NCBI GenBank assembly: GCA_003520455.1
Contig: DOUV01000867.1
Coordinates: forward strand, 1-6,510
Reading direction: 5' to 3'
DNA length: 6,510 nucleotides
DNA from: Chloroflexota bacterium
Lineage (GTDB): Bacteria; Chloroflexota; Anaerolineae; Ardenticatenales; Ardenticatenaceae
Below the pieces are notes generated by a model. It did no database searches and had not been told where the DNA came from. It saw nothing but the letters and a program-made list of their open reading frames with translations. Numbering within the stretch: position 1 is the stretch's first letter; every line of letters starts with the position of its first letter. A program made the position numbers and the translations under genes. Shown here in pieces: positions 1 through 6,149 of the stretch.

Positions 1-806
1 CGATCCGGGCCGCCGACGCCGCCGACCGGGAGGCTCGGGAACGGGAAGGGCGACCCAAGAAGCCGGGGCGACCGCCCAATCCCTCAGATACGCCCCCACC
101 GGACGCCCAGCGCAACTTCACCGACCCCGACGCGCGGATCATGAAGAACAGTGACAAGGCCTACGTGCAAGCGTACAACGTCCAGGCGGCCGTGGATCGC
201 CGGGCCCAGATCATCGTCGGCTGTGACCTGACCAACCAGGCGGCGGACGCGCCCCATCTGCTGCCCATGGTCGAGCAGGTCCGGGAGGTCACCGGCCGCT
301 TGCCCGACCAATGGAGCCGCGATGCCGGTTATTTCAGTGCGGACAACGTGGCCGTGCTGGAAGCGCAGGGCCTCGACGTCGACATCCCACCAGACCGCCA
401 GAAGCACCGGCCGACCGGCGAAGCCTCCGAGCCGTTGACCGAAACCCGGCTGACTGAGTCCCCTGGCATCACCCAGCCGGCGGTGGAGTCCAATGGAACC
501 GACGCGTCCATGCCAGGCAGGGTCCTCGATCCGCCGGGGTACGAGGCTGAGGCCAGTGCCCAGGCCCGCCTGCGGGCCAAGCTGGCCACACCGCAAGGCC
601 AGGCGACCTACAGCCGGTGCAAAGAGACGGCCGAACCGGTCTTTGGTCAGATCAAGCAAGGCCGCGGCTTGCGGCGCTTCCTGTTGCGGGGCTTGACCAA
701 GGTCAAGGCCGAATGGACGGTGTGGTGTTTGACCCATAATCTGCTCAAGATTGCGCGGGCACTGGTGGCGAAACCGGCCCTTCGGGAGCCACTGAAGGCC
801 GCGTAG
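1..806 (+). CDS. IS1182-type DDE transposase, C-terminal 267 residues (5' partial)
   Basis: The frame is open from position 3 to the TAG at 804-806, and the first in-frame ATG is at 141. The residues upstream of that ATG (NFTDPDARIM at about 111-143) are the conserved lead-in to the catalytic core of IS1182 transposases. The true start is therefore outside the window and 141 should not be used. Visible core: QAYNVQAAVD with the first catalytic Asp at 195-197, RDAGYFS with the second Asp at 321-323, and ETAEPVFGQIK with the Glu at 633-635. A typical tail follows (RGLRRFLLRGL, then LTHNLLKIAR). The region between the second Asp and the Glu is low-complexity and rich in Pro, Glu and Thr, as in many relatives. 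The enzyme would cut and rejoin the ends of its own element. No frameshift or internal stop is seen in the part present, so the gene may be intact upstream. The family call rests on remembered motifs. Confidence 0.88.
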   Translation, partial: IRAADAADREAREREGRPKKPGRPPNPSDTPPPDAQRNFTDPDARIMKNSDKAYVQAYNVQAAVDRRAQIIVGCDLTNQAADAPHLLPMVEQVREVTGRLPDQWSRDAGYFSADNVAVLEAQGLDVDIPPDRQKHRPTGEASEPLTETRLTESPGITQPAVESNGTDASMPGRVLDPPGYEAEASAQARLRAKLATPQGQATYSRCKETAEPVFGQIKQGRGLRRFLLRGLTKVKAEWTVWCLTHNLLKIARALVAKPALREPLKAA

Positions 807-900
807 GTTGAGAGAAAGCCTCAAGACAGGCTGCCTCAAACCGGCTGCGCTCTGCGGTGTCCCCCTTTTGGCGACTATCACGCATCTTACTCAGACAGAC
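1..900 (+). mobile_element. Right portion of an IS1182-type insertion sequence
   Basis: This is the transposase 3' part plus about 94 bp of non-coding end. The non-coding part contains two imperfect tandem units (818-832 and 833-846), each starting GCCTCAA and ending GGCT, the first able to form a small hairpin. The right boundary is inferred. It is placed just before 901, where the terminal repeat of the next element begins with TCCTAG. The left inverted repeat is outside the window, so the exact right end and any target duplication cannot be verified. Confidence 0.55.
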
Positions 901-947
901 TCCTAGCCTAAGTTTTGTGCAACCAGAGGCCGAATTACGAAAAACGG
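901..947 (+). repeat. Left terminal inverted repeat of the 342-bp element
   Basis: Pairs with 1196-1242 on the other strand, 40 of 47 positions. The seven differences are scattered (908, 911, 927, 930, 932, 936, 944), which suggests ageing by point substitution rather than a recent copy. Confidence 0.75.
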
Positions 948-1119
948 CCCAAAACGATCATATTTCCAGGGCCTGACGCCAGCAGTGGGCCAGTCGCGAG
1001 CAGTCGCCAAGCGGGATTCAGTCATTACACCCCTGCCAGCAAGGCGAACCTTCGCGGTTGGTGATCCTTCTACCGGCCTATGCAAGCGTCATTTGCTCAG
1101 CCCTATGCTATTTGAAACT

Positions 1120-1173
1120 GTTGTACCTCAAGATATGGCGTCGGTGACGAGAGTCACCACAACATCTTGAGGT
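1120..1173. other. Compound hairpin inside the 342-bp element
   Basis: ACCTCAAGAT (1125-1134) pairs perfectly with ATCTTGAGGT (1164-1173). Inside it GGTGAC (1143-1148) pairs with GTCACC (1153-1158) around a GAGA loop, and GTTGT (1120-1124) could alternatively pair with ACAAC (1159-1163). On the plus strand the stem is followed closely by AAAAAA rather than T. On the minus strand a T-run (TTTTTT, complement of 1178-1183) lies five bases beyond the stem in the direction opposite to that needed for a minus-strand terminator exit. Role unknown; it could be a folded RNA or simply element structure. Confidence 0.5.
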
Positions 1174-1195
1174 CACGAAAAAATGACAAAATACC

Positions 1196-1242
1196 CCGAT
1201 TTTCGTGATTTGCCCGCTGGTTGCACAAAACCTACGCTAGGA
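1196..1242 (-). repeat. Right terminal inverted repeat of the 342-bp element
   Basis: Reverse-complement partner of 901-947. Its outer end (CTAGGA) overlaps the AGGAA target repeat of the outer IS, which was inserted one base beyond this repeat. Confidence 0.75.
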
Positions 1243-1243
1243 A
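1239..1243 (+). repeat. Left target-site duplication (AGGAA) of the outer IS
   Basis: AGGAA directly abuts the left inverted repeat at 1244, and the same five bases follow the right inverted repeat at 6397-6401. Removing 1244-6401 rejoins the original target. Confidence 0.8.
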
Positions 1244-1259
1244 CTCGAGTTTAGACAAC
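1244..1259 (+). repeat. Left inverted repeat of the outer IS
   Basis: CTCGAGTTTAGACAAC, an exact 16-bp inverted match to 6381-6396. The match stops at both sides of the block. Confidence 0.85.
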
Positions 1260-1278
1260 CGATGAGTTGAAAAGGGAA

Positions 1279-1308
1279 GAGGCGGCTGGGATTTGCCCAA
1301 ACCGCCTC
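1279..1308 (+). promoter_or_regulatory. Hairpin upstream of the outer transposase start
   Basis: GAGGCGG (1279-1285) pairs with CCGCCTC (1302-1308). Inside it TGGG (1287-1290) pairs with CCCA (1296-1299) around ATTTG. It lies between the left inverted repeat and the start codon at 1327/1330. Hairpins in this position in other IS elements limit transposase expression from transcripts entering from outside. That role here is inference. Confidence 0.45.
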
Positions 1309-1326
1309 GCGGTAGAATCATAGTAG

Positions 1327-1773
1327 GTGATGAACAAACAAGATTCTACCGCAGAGCAGCTTACCAAGTTGAAAGCCTTCCGTCAAATGGTGTATGAGGA
1401 AGGGCTGGGCAAACGACGGGATGCCCAGTTCGAGTTGCTGGATGTAGTGGCAACCGGTCGTCGCATTGGCTCGTTTCCAGAGTTGAGCCTGTCGCCGCTC
1501 TTTCGCCGCACCTGGTCAAGCGCCTACAAAGCGCTGGAAGCGGGTAGCCTGCAGGAGGCGCGAGTGCGACGTTTGGTAGTCGAACAGGTGCCGGAGCAGG
1601 AGACGGTGGTGTGTGCTCGAGACGGGACGGCTTGGCCCCGGCCCGCTGCGCCGACCCTCCCGGACCGGCAGTATGTGCCCAGCCCGACGGCGAGCGTGAA
1701 CGGGACGAGTGTTGTGGTGGGACAGCCCTACTCCCTCTTGGTGTGGGTCGAGCAACCCGCCAGTTATCATTGA
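1327..1773 (+). pseudogene. Outer IS transposase, N-terminal fragment (148 codons)
   Basis: This is the first third of a DDE transposase. The start is GTG at 1327 or the adjacent ATG at 1330; only a weak GTAGG lies upstream of the ATG. The N-terminal helical part (LTKLKAFRQMVYEEG, then RADAQFELLDVV-like text) and the block LSPLFRRTWSSAYKALEAG match the usual beginning of NF041680-type transposases. CARDGTAWPRP contains the first catalytic Asp (1621-1623), followed by the strand VGQPYSLLVWVEQPAS. Genuine homology ends at the AGT codon 1762-1764. The next two codons and the TGA at 1771-1773 belong to inserted DNA. The gene continues in the same phase at 3631. This fragment alone cannot be active because it lacks the second Asp and the Glu. 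Confidence 0.8.
1760..1764 (+). repeat. CCAGT repeat at the left junction of the ISL3 insertion
   Basis: CCAGT occurs here and again at 3626-3630. Joining the coding sequence across one copy gives the codons GCC AGT AGT TGG, that is A-S-S-W, as expected in this transposase family. It may be a target duplication, but 5 bp is short for ISL3, where 8 bp is usual. Confidence 0.45.
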
Positions 1774-1809
1774 TCGGGTGATAATGTACCAGGGATCTTC
1801 ACCCAAAGC

Positions 1810-1832
1810 GGGTTCTCCCGCACTTTATGTGA
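1810..1832 (+). repeat. Left inverted repeat of the ISL3 element
   Basis: Starts GGGTTCTCCCGCACTTTATG. It matches the reverse complement of 3588-3610 at 21 of 23 positions (differences at 1813 and 1817). Confidence 0.85.
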
Positions 1833-1853
1833 TTGGGGACTTGACTGAACGTA

Positions 1854-1859
1854 GATAAT
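1854..1859 (+). promoter_or_regulatory. Candidate -10 box for the ISL3 transposase
   Basis: GATAAT matches the sigma-70 -10 consensus at five of six bases and would place the transcript start about 20 nt before the ATG at 1888. No good -35 box stands at the right distance; TTGGGG at 1833-1838 is poor and 15 bp away. Confidence 0.25.
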
Positions 1860-1873
1860 GGGAGCCATCCAGA

Positions 1874-1881
1874 AAAGGAGG
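1874..1881 (+). promoter_or_regulatory. Strong ribosome binding site deciding the ISL3 transposase start
   Basis: AAAGGAGG sits six bases upstream of the ATG at 1888. It lies inside the reading frame that would begin at the ATG at 1858, so 1888 is the better start and the first ten codons of the longer frame are not coding. Confidence 0.75.
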
Positions 1882-1887
1882 CTCCCA

Positions 1888-3576
1888 ATGACGCTGACCG
1901 AACTGTTGCTGCCTGAAGGCGCAAGGATGCAGGTGGAGAGGGCTGAAGTCGAAGACAACAGGTTGGTATTGACCATATCAAGTGCCACCACTAGGGCTCG
2001 CTGTCCGTATTGTGGCACCGAATCCAGCCGGATCAACAACCACTACTATCGAAAACCGGCAGATGTACCTTGTGGCGGCTATGCCGTCCAACTGCGGATA
2101 AAGGTGCCCTGTTTCTTTTGTGAGAACGAAGCCTGTGAGCACTGCACATTTGCCGAAAGGTTTCCCGATGTCGTGGCCCCGTACGCTCGTCGCACCCAAC
2201 GACTGGTCACCCAACAACAGCAAGTGGCCTTTGAGAGCAGCGGCGAAGCTGGTGCGCGCCTGCTTAGCATAGTGGCCATGCCTGTGAGCCCGGACACCCT
2301 GATTCGCCTGGTCCGCAGTGCCCCAGAGCCAGTGCTCGAAACACCCAGGGTCCTTGGCATTGATGATTGGGCGAAGAAGACAGGGCAGACCTATGGGACG
2401 ATGCTGGTCGATCTGGAAAGACAGCGCCCCGTCGATGTGTTGCCAGACCGTTCGGCCGCCTCAGTGGAGCAATGGCTCGCCGACCATCCGGGCGTGGAGA
2501 TCATCACCCGAGACCGCTCGGGCGAATATGCCGCTGGCGTGACGGCCGGTGCCGCCAAGGCGACCCAGGTGGCTGACCGATTTCACCTGCTCCAGAATCT
2601 GAGCGACACGCTGAAACGCATGTTTGACCGCCAGCCCAAAAAACTGCGAGAAGCCGCCAAACAAGCCGCCGAGATGATGGCCACGTCGCCAGCAGAGACG
2701 ATAGAAGAATCTGGGATGGAGCAGGCGATGCCAGGTGACGAAAACGCCAGCATCCCCACCGCAAGACAAGACGACAAGCCGATGCAGGATGCAGTTCAGG
2801 CAAAACCAGCCGTCCCAACCGCAGCGCAAGTCCGGTTTGCCGAGGTGAAAACGCGCCAGGCGCAAGGATGGAGTCAGCGTGCTGTGGTCGACCAGCTGCA
2901 GATGAGCCGTGGCACCGTTCGCAGATACTGGTCGCTGGATGACGATCCCGAACGGCAACCTGGACCGCAGTCAGTTTCGTCGGTGGCCTCCTATCTGCCC
3001 GCTCTGCGGCAGCGCTGGCAGGAAGGATGCCAAAACCGAAAACAGCTCTTCGCCGAACTGCAGGACCAAGGCTATGCCGGCAGTTACGCCAGTGTGTGGC
3101 GTGCCACCAACCGCTGGGCGACAGACGGGGTGATCGCCATCCGGGACAGCACCCCGCCCCTATCGATTCCCTCGCTCTCCGCCCGTCGGGCCGCCTGGCT
3201 CTTCTCGACTCGATCAGATGATCTCGAAGCGGAGCAGCTACACCTGCGAGACGCATTACGCCATGTCTGCCAGGGAGCCGAAGAGGTCTACGATCTGGCG
3301 CAGTCTTTTGGAGCGATGATTCGCAACCGTCAGGTAGATGCTCTGGATGACTGGTTGCCCCAAGCCAAGCAATGTGCGGTCGCTGAGGTCCAGCGCTTCG
3401 CTGAAAGCCTCCAACGCGATTATGCCGTCATCAAGGCGGCACTTCAATATACCTGGAGCAATGGCCCGGTCGAGGGACACGTCAATCGGTTGAAGTTTAT
3501 CAAGCGGCAAATGTATGGGAGAGCCAATTTCGATCTGCTGCGTAAGCGGGTGCTCGGTTATCCCCAGCCCATCTGA
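1888..3576 (+). CDS. ISL3-family transposase, complete (562 aa)
   Basis: A DDE transposase that would excise and reinsert the ISL3 element. Numbering is from the ATG at 1888. Residues about 39-86 form the N-terminal zinc-binding domain with paired cysteines C39/C42, C75/C78 and C83/C86, used in this family to bind the element ends. The catalytic domain starts at VLGIDDWA (Asp159/160), followed by EIITRDRSGEY (Asp209) and VADRFHLLQNL at 228-238. The final Glu is E529 in NGPVEGHVNRLK, followed by the ISL3 signature KRQMYGRANFDLLRKRV. Between Asp209 and Glu529 lies a long insertion: a charged low-complexity stretch (about 262-310), then a helix-turn-helix-like segment (WSQRAVVDQLQMSRGTVRRY, 328-347). 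This marks the longer ISL3 transposase subtype. No internal stop or frameshift is visible and all catalytic residues are present, so this is the one transposase in the window likely to be functional. Confidence 0.92.
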   Translation: MTLTELLLPEGARMQVERAEVEDNRLVLTISSATTRARCPYCGTESSRINNHYYRKPADVPCGGYAVQLRIKVPCFFCENEACEHCTFAERFPDVVAPYARRTQRLVTQQQQVAFESSGEAGARLLSIVAMPVSPDTLIRLVRSAPEPVLETPRVLGIDDWAKKTGQTYGTMLVDLERQRPVDVLPDRSAASVEQWLADHPGVEIITRDRSGEYAAGVTAGAAKATQVADRFHLLQNLSDTLKRMFDRQPKKLREAAKQAAEMMATSPAETIEESGMEQAMPGDENASIPTARQDDKPMQDAVQAKPAVPTAAQVRFAEVKTRQAQGWSQRAVVDQLQMSRGTVRRYWSLDDDPERQPGPQSVSSVASYLPALRQRWQEGCQNRKQLFAELQDQGYAGSYASVWRATNRWATDGVIAIRDSTPPLSIPSLSARRAAWLFSTRSDDLEAEQLHLRDALRHVCQGAEEVYDLAQSFGAMIRNRQVDALDDWLPQAKQCAVAEVQRFAESLQRDYAVIKAALQYTWSNGPVEGHVNRLKFIKRQMYGRANFDLLRKRVLGYPQPI

Positions 3577-3587
3577 TTGCGCCCTTT

Positions 3588-3610
3588 TCACATAAAGTGC
3601 GGAAGAGCCC
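3588..3610 (-). repeat. Right inverted repeat of the ISL3 element
   Basis: Read on the minus strand it starts GGGCTCTTCCGCAC, close to the GGCTCTTCC start typical of ISL3-family ends as I remember them. It begins 11 bp after the transposase stop codon. Confidence 0.85.
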
Positions 3611-3625
3611 GTGCGGCATTTGACA

Positions 3626-3630
3626 CCAGT
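3626..3630 (+). repeat. CCAGT repeat at the right junction of the ISL3 insertion
   Basis: Partner of 1760-1764. Outer transposase coding sequence resumes immediately after it at 3631. Confidence 0.45.
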
Positions 3631-4351
3631 AGTTGGGCCTTGCCGTTAGGCGTGGCGCGCGTGCCGTCACAGCGCACCCTGGTTGAGGTTGGGGTGCAGC
3701 AAATCCAACGCCTGTCTCAGCTCCATCAGCAGCACCACCCCGACACCCTGCTTGTGGTGGCCGCCGACGGCAGCTATGGCAATCACCGCTTCCTGGCGCC
3801 CTTGCGCGATGAGGCGTGTGCGCTGGTGGTGCGCTTGCGCCGCGACCGGGTGCTGTATCGCGCCCCCGGCCCCTATCAAGGCCGCGGTCGCCCGCGCCAG
3901 CATGGTGCGCGCTTCGCGTTTAAGGAGCCGCAGACGTGGGGTGTCCCGCAGCAAGAGGCGACCTTCCACGATGACACCTTTGGACAGGTCACCTTACAGC
4001 TCTGGCACGACCTGCATGCACGGCAGGACGCCGAGACGCCCTTTAGGGTGCTCCGCGTCCAGTCTCATCAGGAACGGGACACGCCCCCGGCCGCCTTATG
4101 GCTGGCCTGGCAAGGACCGAGCGACCAAGACGCCGTCGCCATCTGGCGTTTTTTTCAGTACCGCCAGCCGATTGAATCGAGCATCCGCTTTCGCAAACAA
4201 GCGTTGTACTGGACCACGCCCGCCTTTCAGTCGAATGAGGCGGACCAGCGTTGGAGCTGGCTCGTCACGCTCGCCCATTGGACACTCTATCTGGCACGCG
4301 ACCTCGTGCAGGATCAGCCCTTACCCTGGCAGCCCGCACACACGCGCCTGA

Positions 4352-4359
4352 CACCACGG
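4352..4359 (+). repeat. Left 8-bp target-site duplication of the IS66 element (CACCACGG)
   Basis: CACCACGG abuts the IS66 left end and is repeated exactly at 6142-6149. Eight base pairs is the usual duplication size for IS66. Confidence 0.92.
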
Positions 4360-4384
4360 GTATCTTCTCAATAACTTGGGGTAG
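4360..4384 (+). repeat. Left inverted repeat of the IS66 element
   Basis: Begins GTATCTTCTCAATAA and ends GGGGTAG. It differs from the right end only at three adjacent bases in the middle. Confidence 0.88.
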
Positions 4385-4408
4385 TCCTGCCTGTCAATCG
4401 CGCGAAAT

Positions 4409-4437
4409 TGGGATAGACAAACTGCTGTCGTGAGAAT
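4409..4437 (+). promoter_or_regulatory. Weak candidate promoter for the IS66 transposase
   Basis: TTGGGA (4409-4414) and GAGAAT (4432-4437) each match the sigma-70 boxes at four of six bases with a 17-bp spacer, 11 bp before the ATG at 4449. The short distance and weak boxes make this a guess. Confidence 0.2.
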
Positions 4438-4448
4438 AGACTGAACCC

Positions 4449-6113
4449 ATGCTGGAAGGTTTTGATTTTGACCTGAACGATCTGCAAGACCTGGCTCAAG
4501 CCCGCGAGTGCCTCCTCCGCTTGCTCAATCTGGTGGAAGAGATGGCGGCGGACAATCGCGCGTTGCGCGCCGAACTTCAACAACTGCGGGATGAGAATAA
4601 TCGGCTGAAAGGTGAGCAAGGCCGGCCGTCCATCAAGCCAGGTCGGAAACCGCCCTCCGGCGGCGCGGCGGATCACTCTTCGGAACGCGAGCGGCACAAG
4701 CCCAAGGCCCACCAGAAGAGCAGTAAGGCGGATCAGATCACGATTAACCGCGAAGAGGTGCTGACGGTCGACCGCGCCCGCCTGCCCGCCGATGCCGAGT
4801 TCAAAGGCCATGAGCCGGTGGTCGTGCAGGACGTTCGCTTCCAGACCGACAACGTGCGGTTCTGGAAAGAGAAGTTCTACTCGGCGACGAGCCGCACCAC
4901 CTAGCTGGCGGAACTGCCGGCGGGCTATGCGGGCGAGTTCGGGCCCGGCGTCCGCGCCCTGGCACTGGTCTTCTATTTCGCCGGCCAGATGACCGAGCCC
5001 AAGATTGCGGAGTTGTTCCGCCGCGTGGGGACGAAAATCTCGGATGGACACGTCTCCAATCTGCTGATCAAAGGGCATGAGCCGTTCCACGCCGAAAAAG
5101 AGGCGGTCTACGCCGCCGGGTTGCGCAGCGGGCCCTGGCACCATCTGGACGACACGGGCAGCCGGGTCAATGGGCAAAACCACCATTGCCATATCGTGGA
5201 CAACCCGCTCCACACGACCTTTCTCACCACCCCCGCCAAGGATCGCTTGACGATCATCGACGTGTTGCGACATGGGCAACCCCGACGTTTCCGGTTGAAT
5301 GCCGAAGCCCTGGGGTATCTGGAAACGGCCGGCGTGTCGGGCGTGACCCGCCGCAAACTGGTCGCCCTCCTGGGCGAGCAAGACCTGGACGAAGCCGCCC
5401 TGCACCAGCTGCTGGAGGAGCGCCTGCCGGGGCTGGGTACGCAAACCCGCAAGTGGATTTTGGATGCCGCCGCCGTGGCCGCCTATCACGCCCAGACCGA
5501 GTGGCCGGTGGTACGGCTGCTGATCTGTGACGGCGCGCTCCAGTTCACCTGGGTCACCGAGGACCTGGCCCTGTGCTGGGTGCATGCGGGTCGGCACGAC
5601 AAGAAACTGGCGCCGGTTGTGCCACAGCACCGGAAAATGCTGGATGACTTCCTGACCGACTTCTGGAAGTTCTACGACCAACTGCTGGCCTATCGCACGC
5701 AGCCCTCCCCGCCGGAACGCACGCGCCTGGCGGCGGCGTTCGACACCCTGTTCACGACCGTGACGGGCGACCAGGCCTTGGATCAACGGATTGCCATGAC
5801 CCGCGCCAAGAAAACCAGCTTGTTGATGGTGCTGGAACATCCCGAAATCCCCTTGCACACCAATCCGGCTGAATTGGGGGCGCGGCAGCGGGTACGCAAG
5901 CGAGACATCAGCTTCGGTCCGCGCACCGCCGAAGGCGCGAAGGCCTGGGACACCTTCATGTCGTTGGCGGCGACCACCCGGAAACTGGGGGTGCATTTCT
6001 ATCACTACCTCCATGACCGTATCACCGGGGCCAATCAACTGCCCAACCTGGCGGACCTGATTGAGGAGCGGGCCAAGACGCTCAACTTGGGCGCGTCTTG
6101 GAATACGTCCTGA
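4449..6113 (+). pseudogene. IS66-family transposase interrupted by one in-frame TAG (554 codons)
   Basis: This is a single reading frame from the ATG at 4449 to the TGA at 6111-6113, broken only by TAG at 4902-4904. Before the stop: an N-terminal leucine-zipper-like coiled coil (about residues 20-56, LRLLNLVEEMAADNRALRAE) and a basic Pro/Lys-rich linker (60-95). The zinc-finger position has no CxxC motif. The frame then continues, open but with no ATG until 4989, as LAELPAGYAGEFGPGVRALAL, the family text that normally follows the stop position. Downstream: the HHLDDTG catalytic Asp (5148-5153), LLICDGA Asp (5529-5531) and HTNPAELG Glu (5871-5873), with KRDISFGPRTAEGAKAWDTF after it. No strong ribosome binding site precedes 4449 or 4989. 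The likeliest reading is a recent nonsense mutation of the conserved Tyr or similar codon (TTY to TT-stop). Readthrough or a fragment starting at 4989 cannot be excluded. Confidence 0.88.
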
Positions 6114-6116
6114 GTT

Positions 6117-6141
6117 CTACCCCGGATTATTGAGAAGATAC
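6117..6141 (-). repeat. Right inverted repeat of the IS66 element
   Basis: Reverse-complement partner of 4360-4384, starting only three bases after the transposase stop codon. Confidence 0.88.
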
Positions 6142-6149
6142 CACCACGG
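6142..6149 (+). repeat. Right 8-bp target-site duplication of the IS66 element (CACCACGG)
   Basis: Exact second copy of 4352-4359. The outer transposase frame resumes with the codon CGT at 6150. Confidence 0.92.

Larger units (their letters stand above)
901..1242. mobile_element. MITE-like 342-bp non-coding element with long terminal inverted repeats
   Basis: Positions 901-947 match the reverse complement of 1196-1242 at 40 of 47 positions with no gap. The most conserved block is GTTTTGTGCAACCAG (912-926). The 248 bp between the repeats hold no convincing gene: two frames of about 60 codons overlap it on opposite strands, and neither shows a recognisable domain. The interior carries a strong compound hairpin at 1125-1173. 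Size, paired ends and lack of coding capacity fit a MITE or an internally deleted IS that would need a transposase supplied in trans. No clear target duplication is seen: the flanks are AGAC on the left and, once the outer IS is removed, AGAT on the right. The parent IS family is not identified. Confidence 0.65.
1765..3625 (+). mobile_element. ISL3-family insertion sequence nested in the outer transposase gene
   Basis: The element carries one intact ISL3 transposase and the characteristic paired ends GGGCTCTTCCGCAC.../GGGTTCTCCCGCAC... at 1810-1832 and 3588-3610 (21 of 23 matching). Those ends delimit a 1,801-bp core. However, 45 bp on the left (1765-1809) and 15 bp on the right (3611-3625) also do not belong to the interrupted gene, and the reading frame is restored only when they are removed too. 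The coordinates given are therefore the full foreign segment. The left extra piece contains a second end-like motif (GGGATCTTCACCC, 1792-1804) and a small TTATCA/TGATAA inverted repeat. No perfect 8-bp duplication is found at either boundary choice. Confidence 0.75.
3577..4374 (+). pseudogene. Outer IS transposase, middle fragment
   Basis: The open frame runs from an alternative start at 3577, inside the ISL3 end, to a TAA at 4372-4374 inside the IS66 left end. Only 3631-4359 is genuine outer-transposase sequence. It begins SSWALPLGVARV, which follows directly on VEQPAS at 1764. The second catalytic Asp is in VVAADGSYGNHRFL (3766-3768), and LRRDRVLYR and GRGRPRQHGARFAFKEP follow as in NF041680-type transposases. 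The catalytic Glu is in RQPIESSIRFRKQALYWTTP (4174-4176), and the fragment ends in LPWQPAHTRLTPR. The last five residues before the stop (VSSQ and the preceding codon position) are IS66 DNA. A protein initiated at 3577 would lack the first catalytic Asp and should be inactive. Confidence 0.82.
4360..6141 (+). mobile_element. IS66-family insertion sequence (1,782 bp) nested in the outer transposase gene
   Basis: The ends are GTATCTTCTCAATAA on the left and its inverted copy on the right. With one flanking base included, 4359-4384 matches the reverse complement of 6117-6142 at 23 of 26 positions. The element is bracketed by perfect 8-bp direct repeats. It has room for only the large transposase gene, so the TnpA and TnpB accessory proteins of classical IS66 elements are absent, as in the single-gene (ISBst12-like) subgroup. 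The boundaries are the best supported in the window. Confidence 0.93.

Noticed and set aside
84..881. A 265-codon minus-strand frame opposite the IS1182 transposase
   Set aside because: Antisense to a well-supported transposase core, with no recognisable motifs; explained by high GC at third codon positions.
903..1170. Two opposing frames of about 60 codons inside the 342-bp element
   Set aside because: They overlap the terminal inverted repeats and the compound hairpin, show no ribosome binding site or known domain, and are of a length expected by chance.
1858..1887. Start of the ISL3 transposase at the ATG at 1858
   Set aside because: This ATG has no ribosome binding site, while AAAGGAGG at 1874-1881 is ideally placed for the ATG at 1888.
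3577..4374. A complete stand-alone 265-residue transposase
   Set aside because: Its first 17 codons are ISL3 end and flanking foreign DNA and its last codons are IS66 DNA. It lacks the first catalytic Asp, and its missing parts are found at 1327-1764 and 6150-6308.
4368..6038. A 556-codon open frame on the minus strand opposite the IS66 transposase
   Set aside because: It is a shadow of a GC-rich gene: it reads antisense through the conserved catalytic motifs of the plus-strand IS66 transposase, has repetitive Gly/Arg/Gln composition, and runs past the IS66 boundary region without any recognisable domain.
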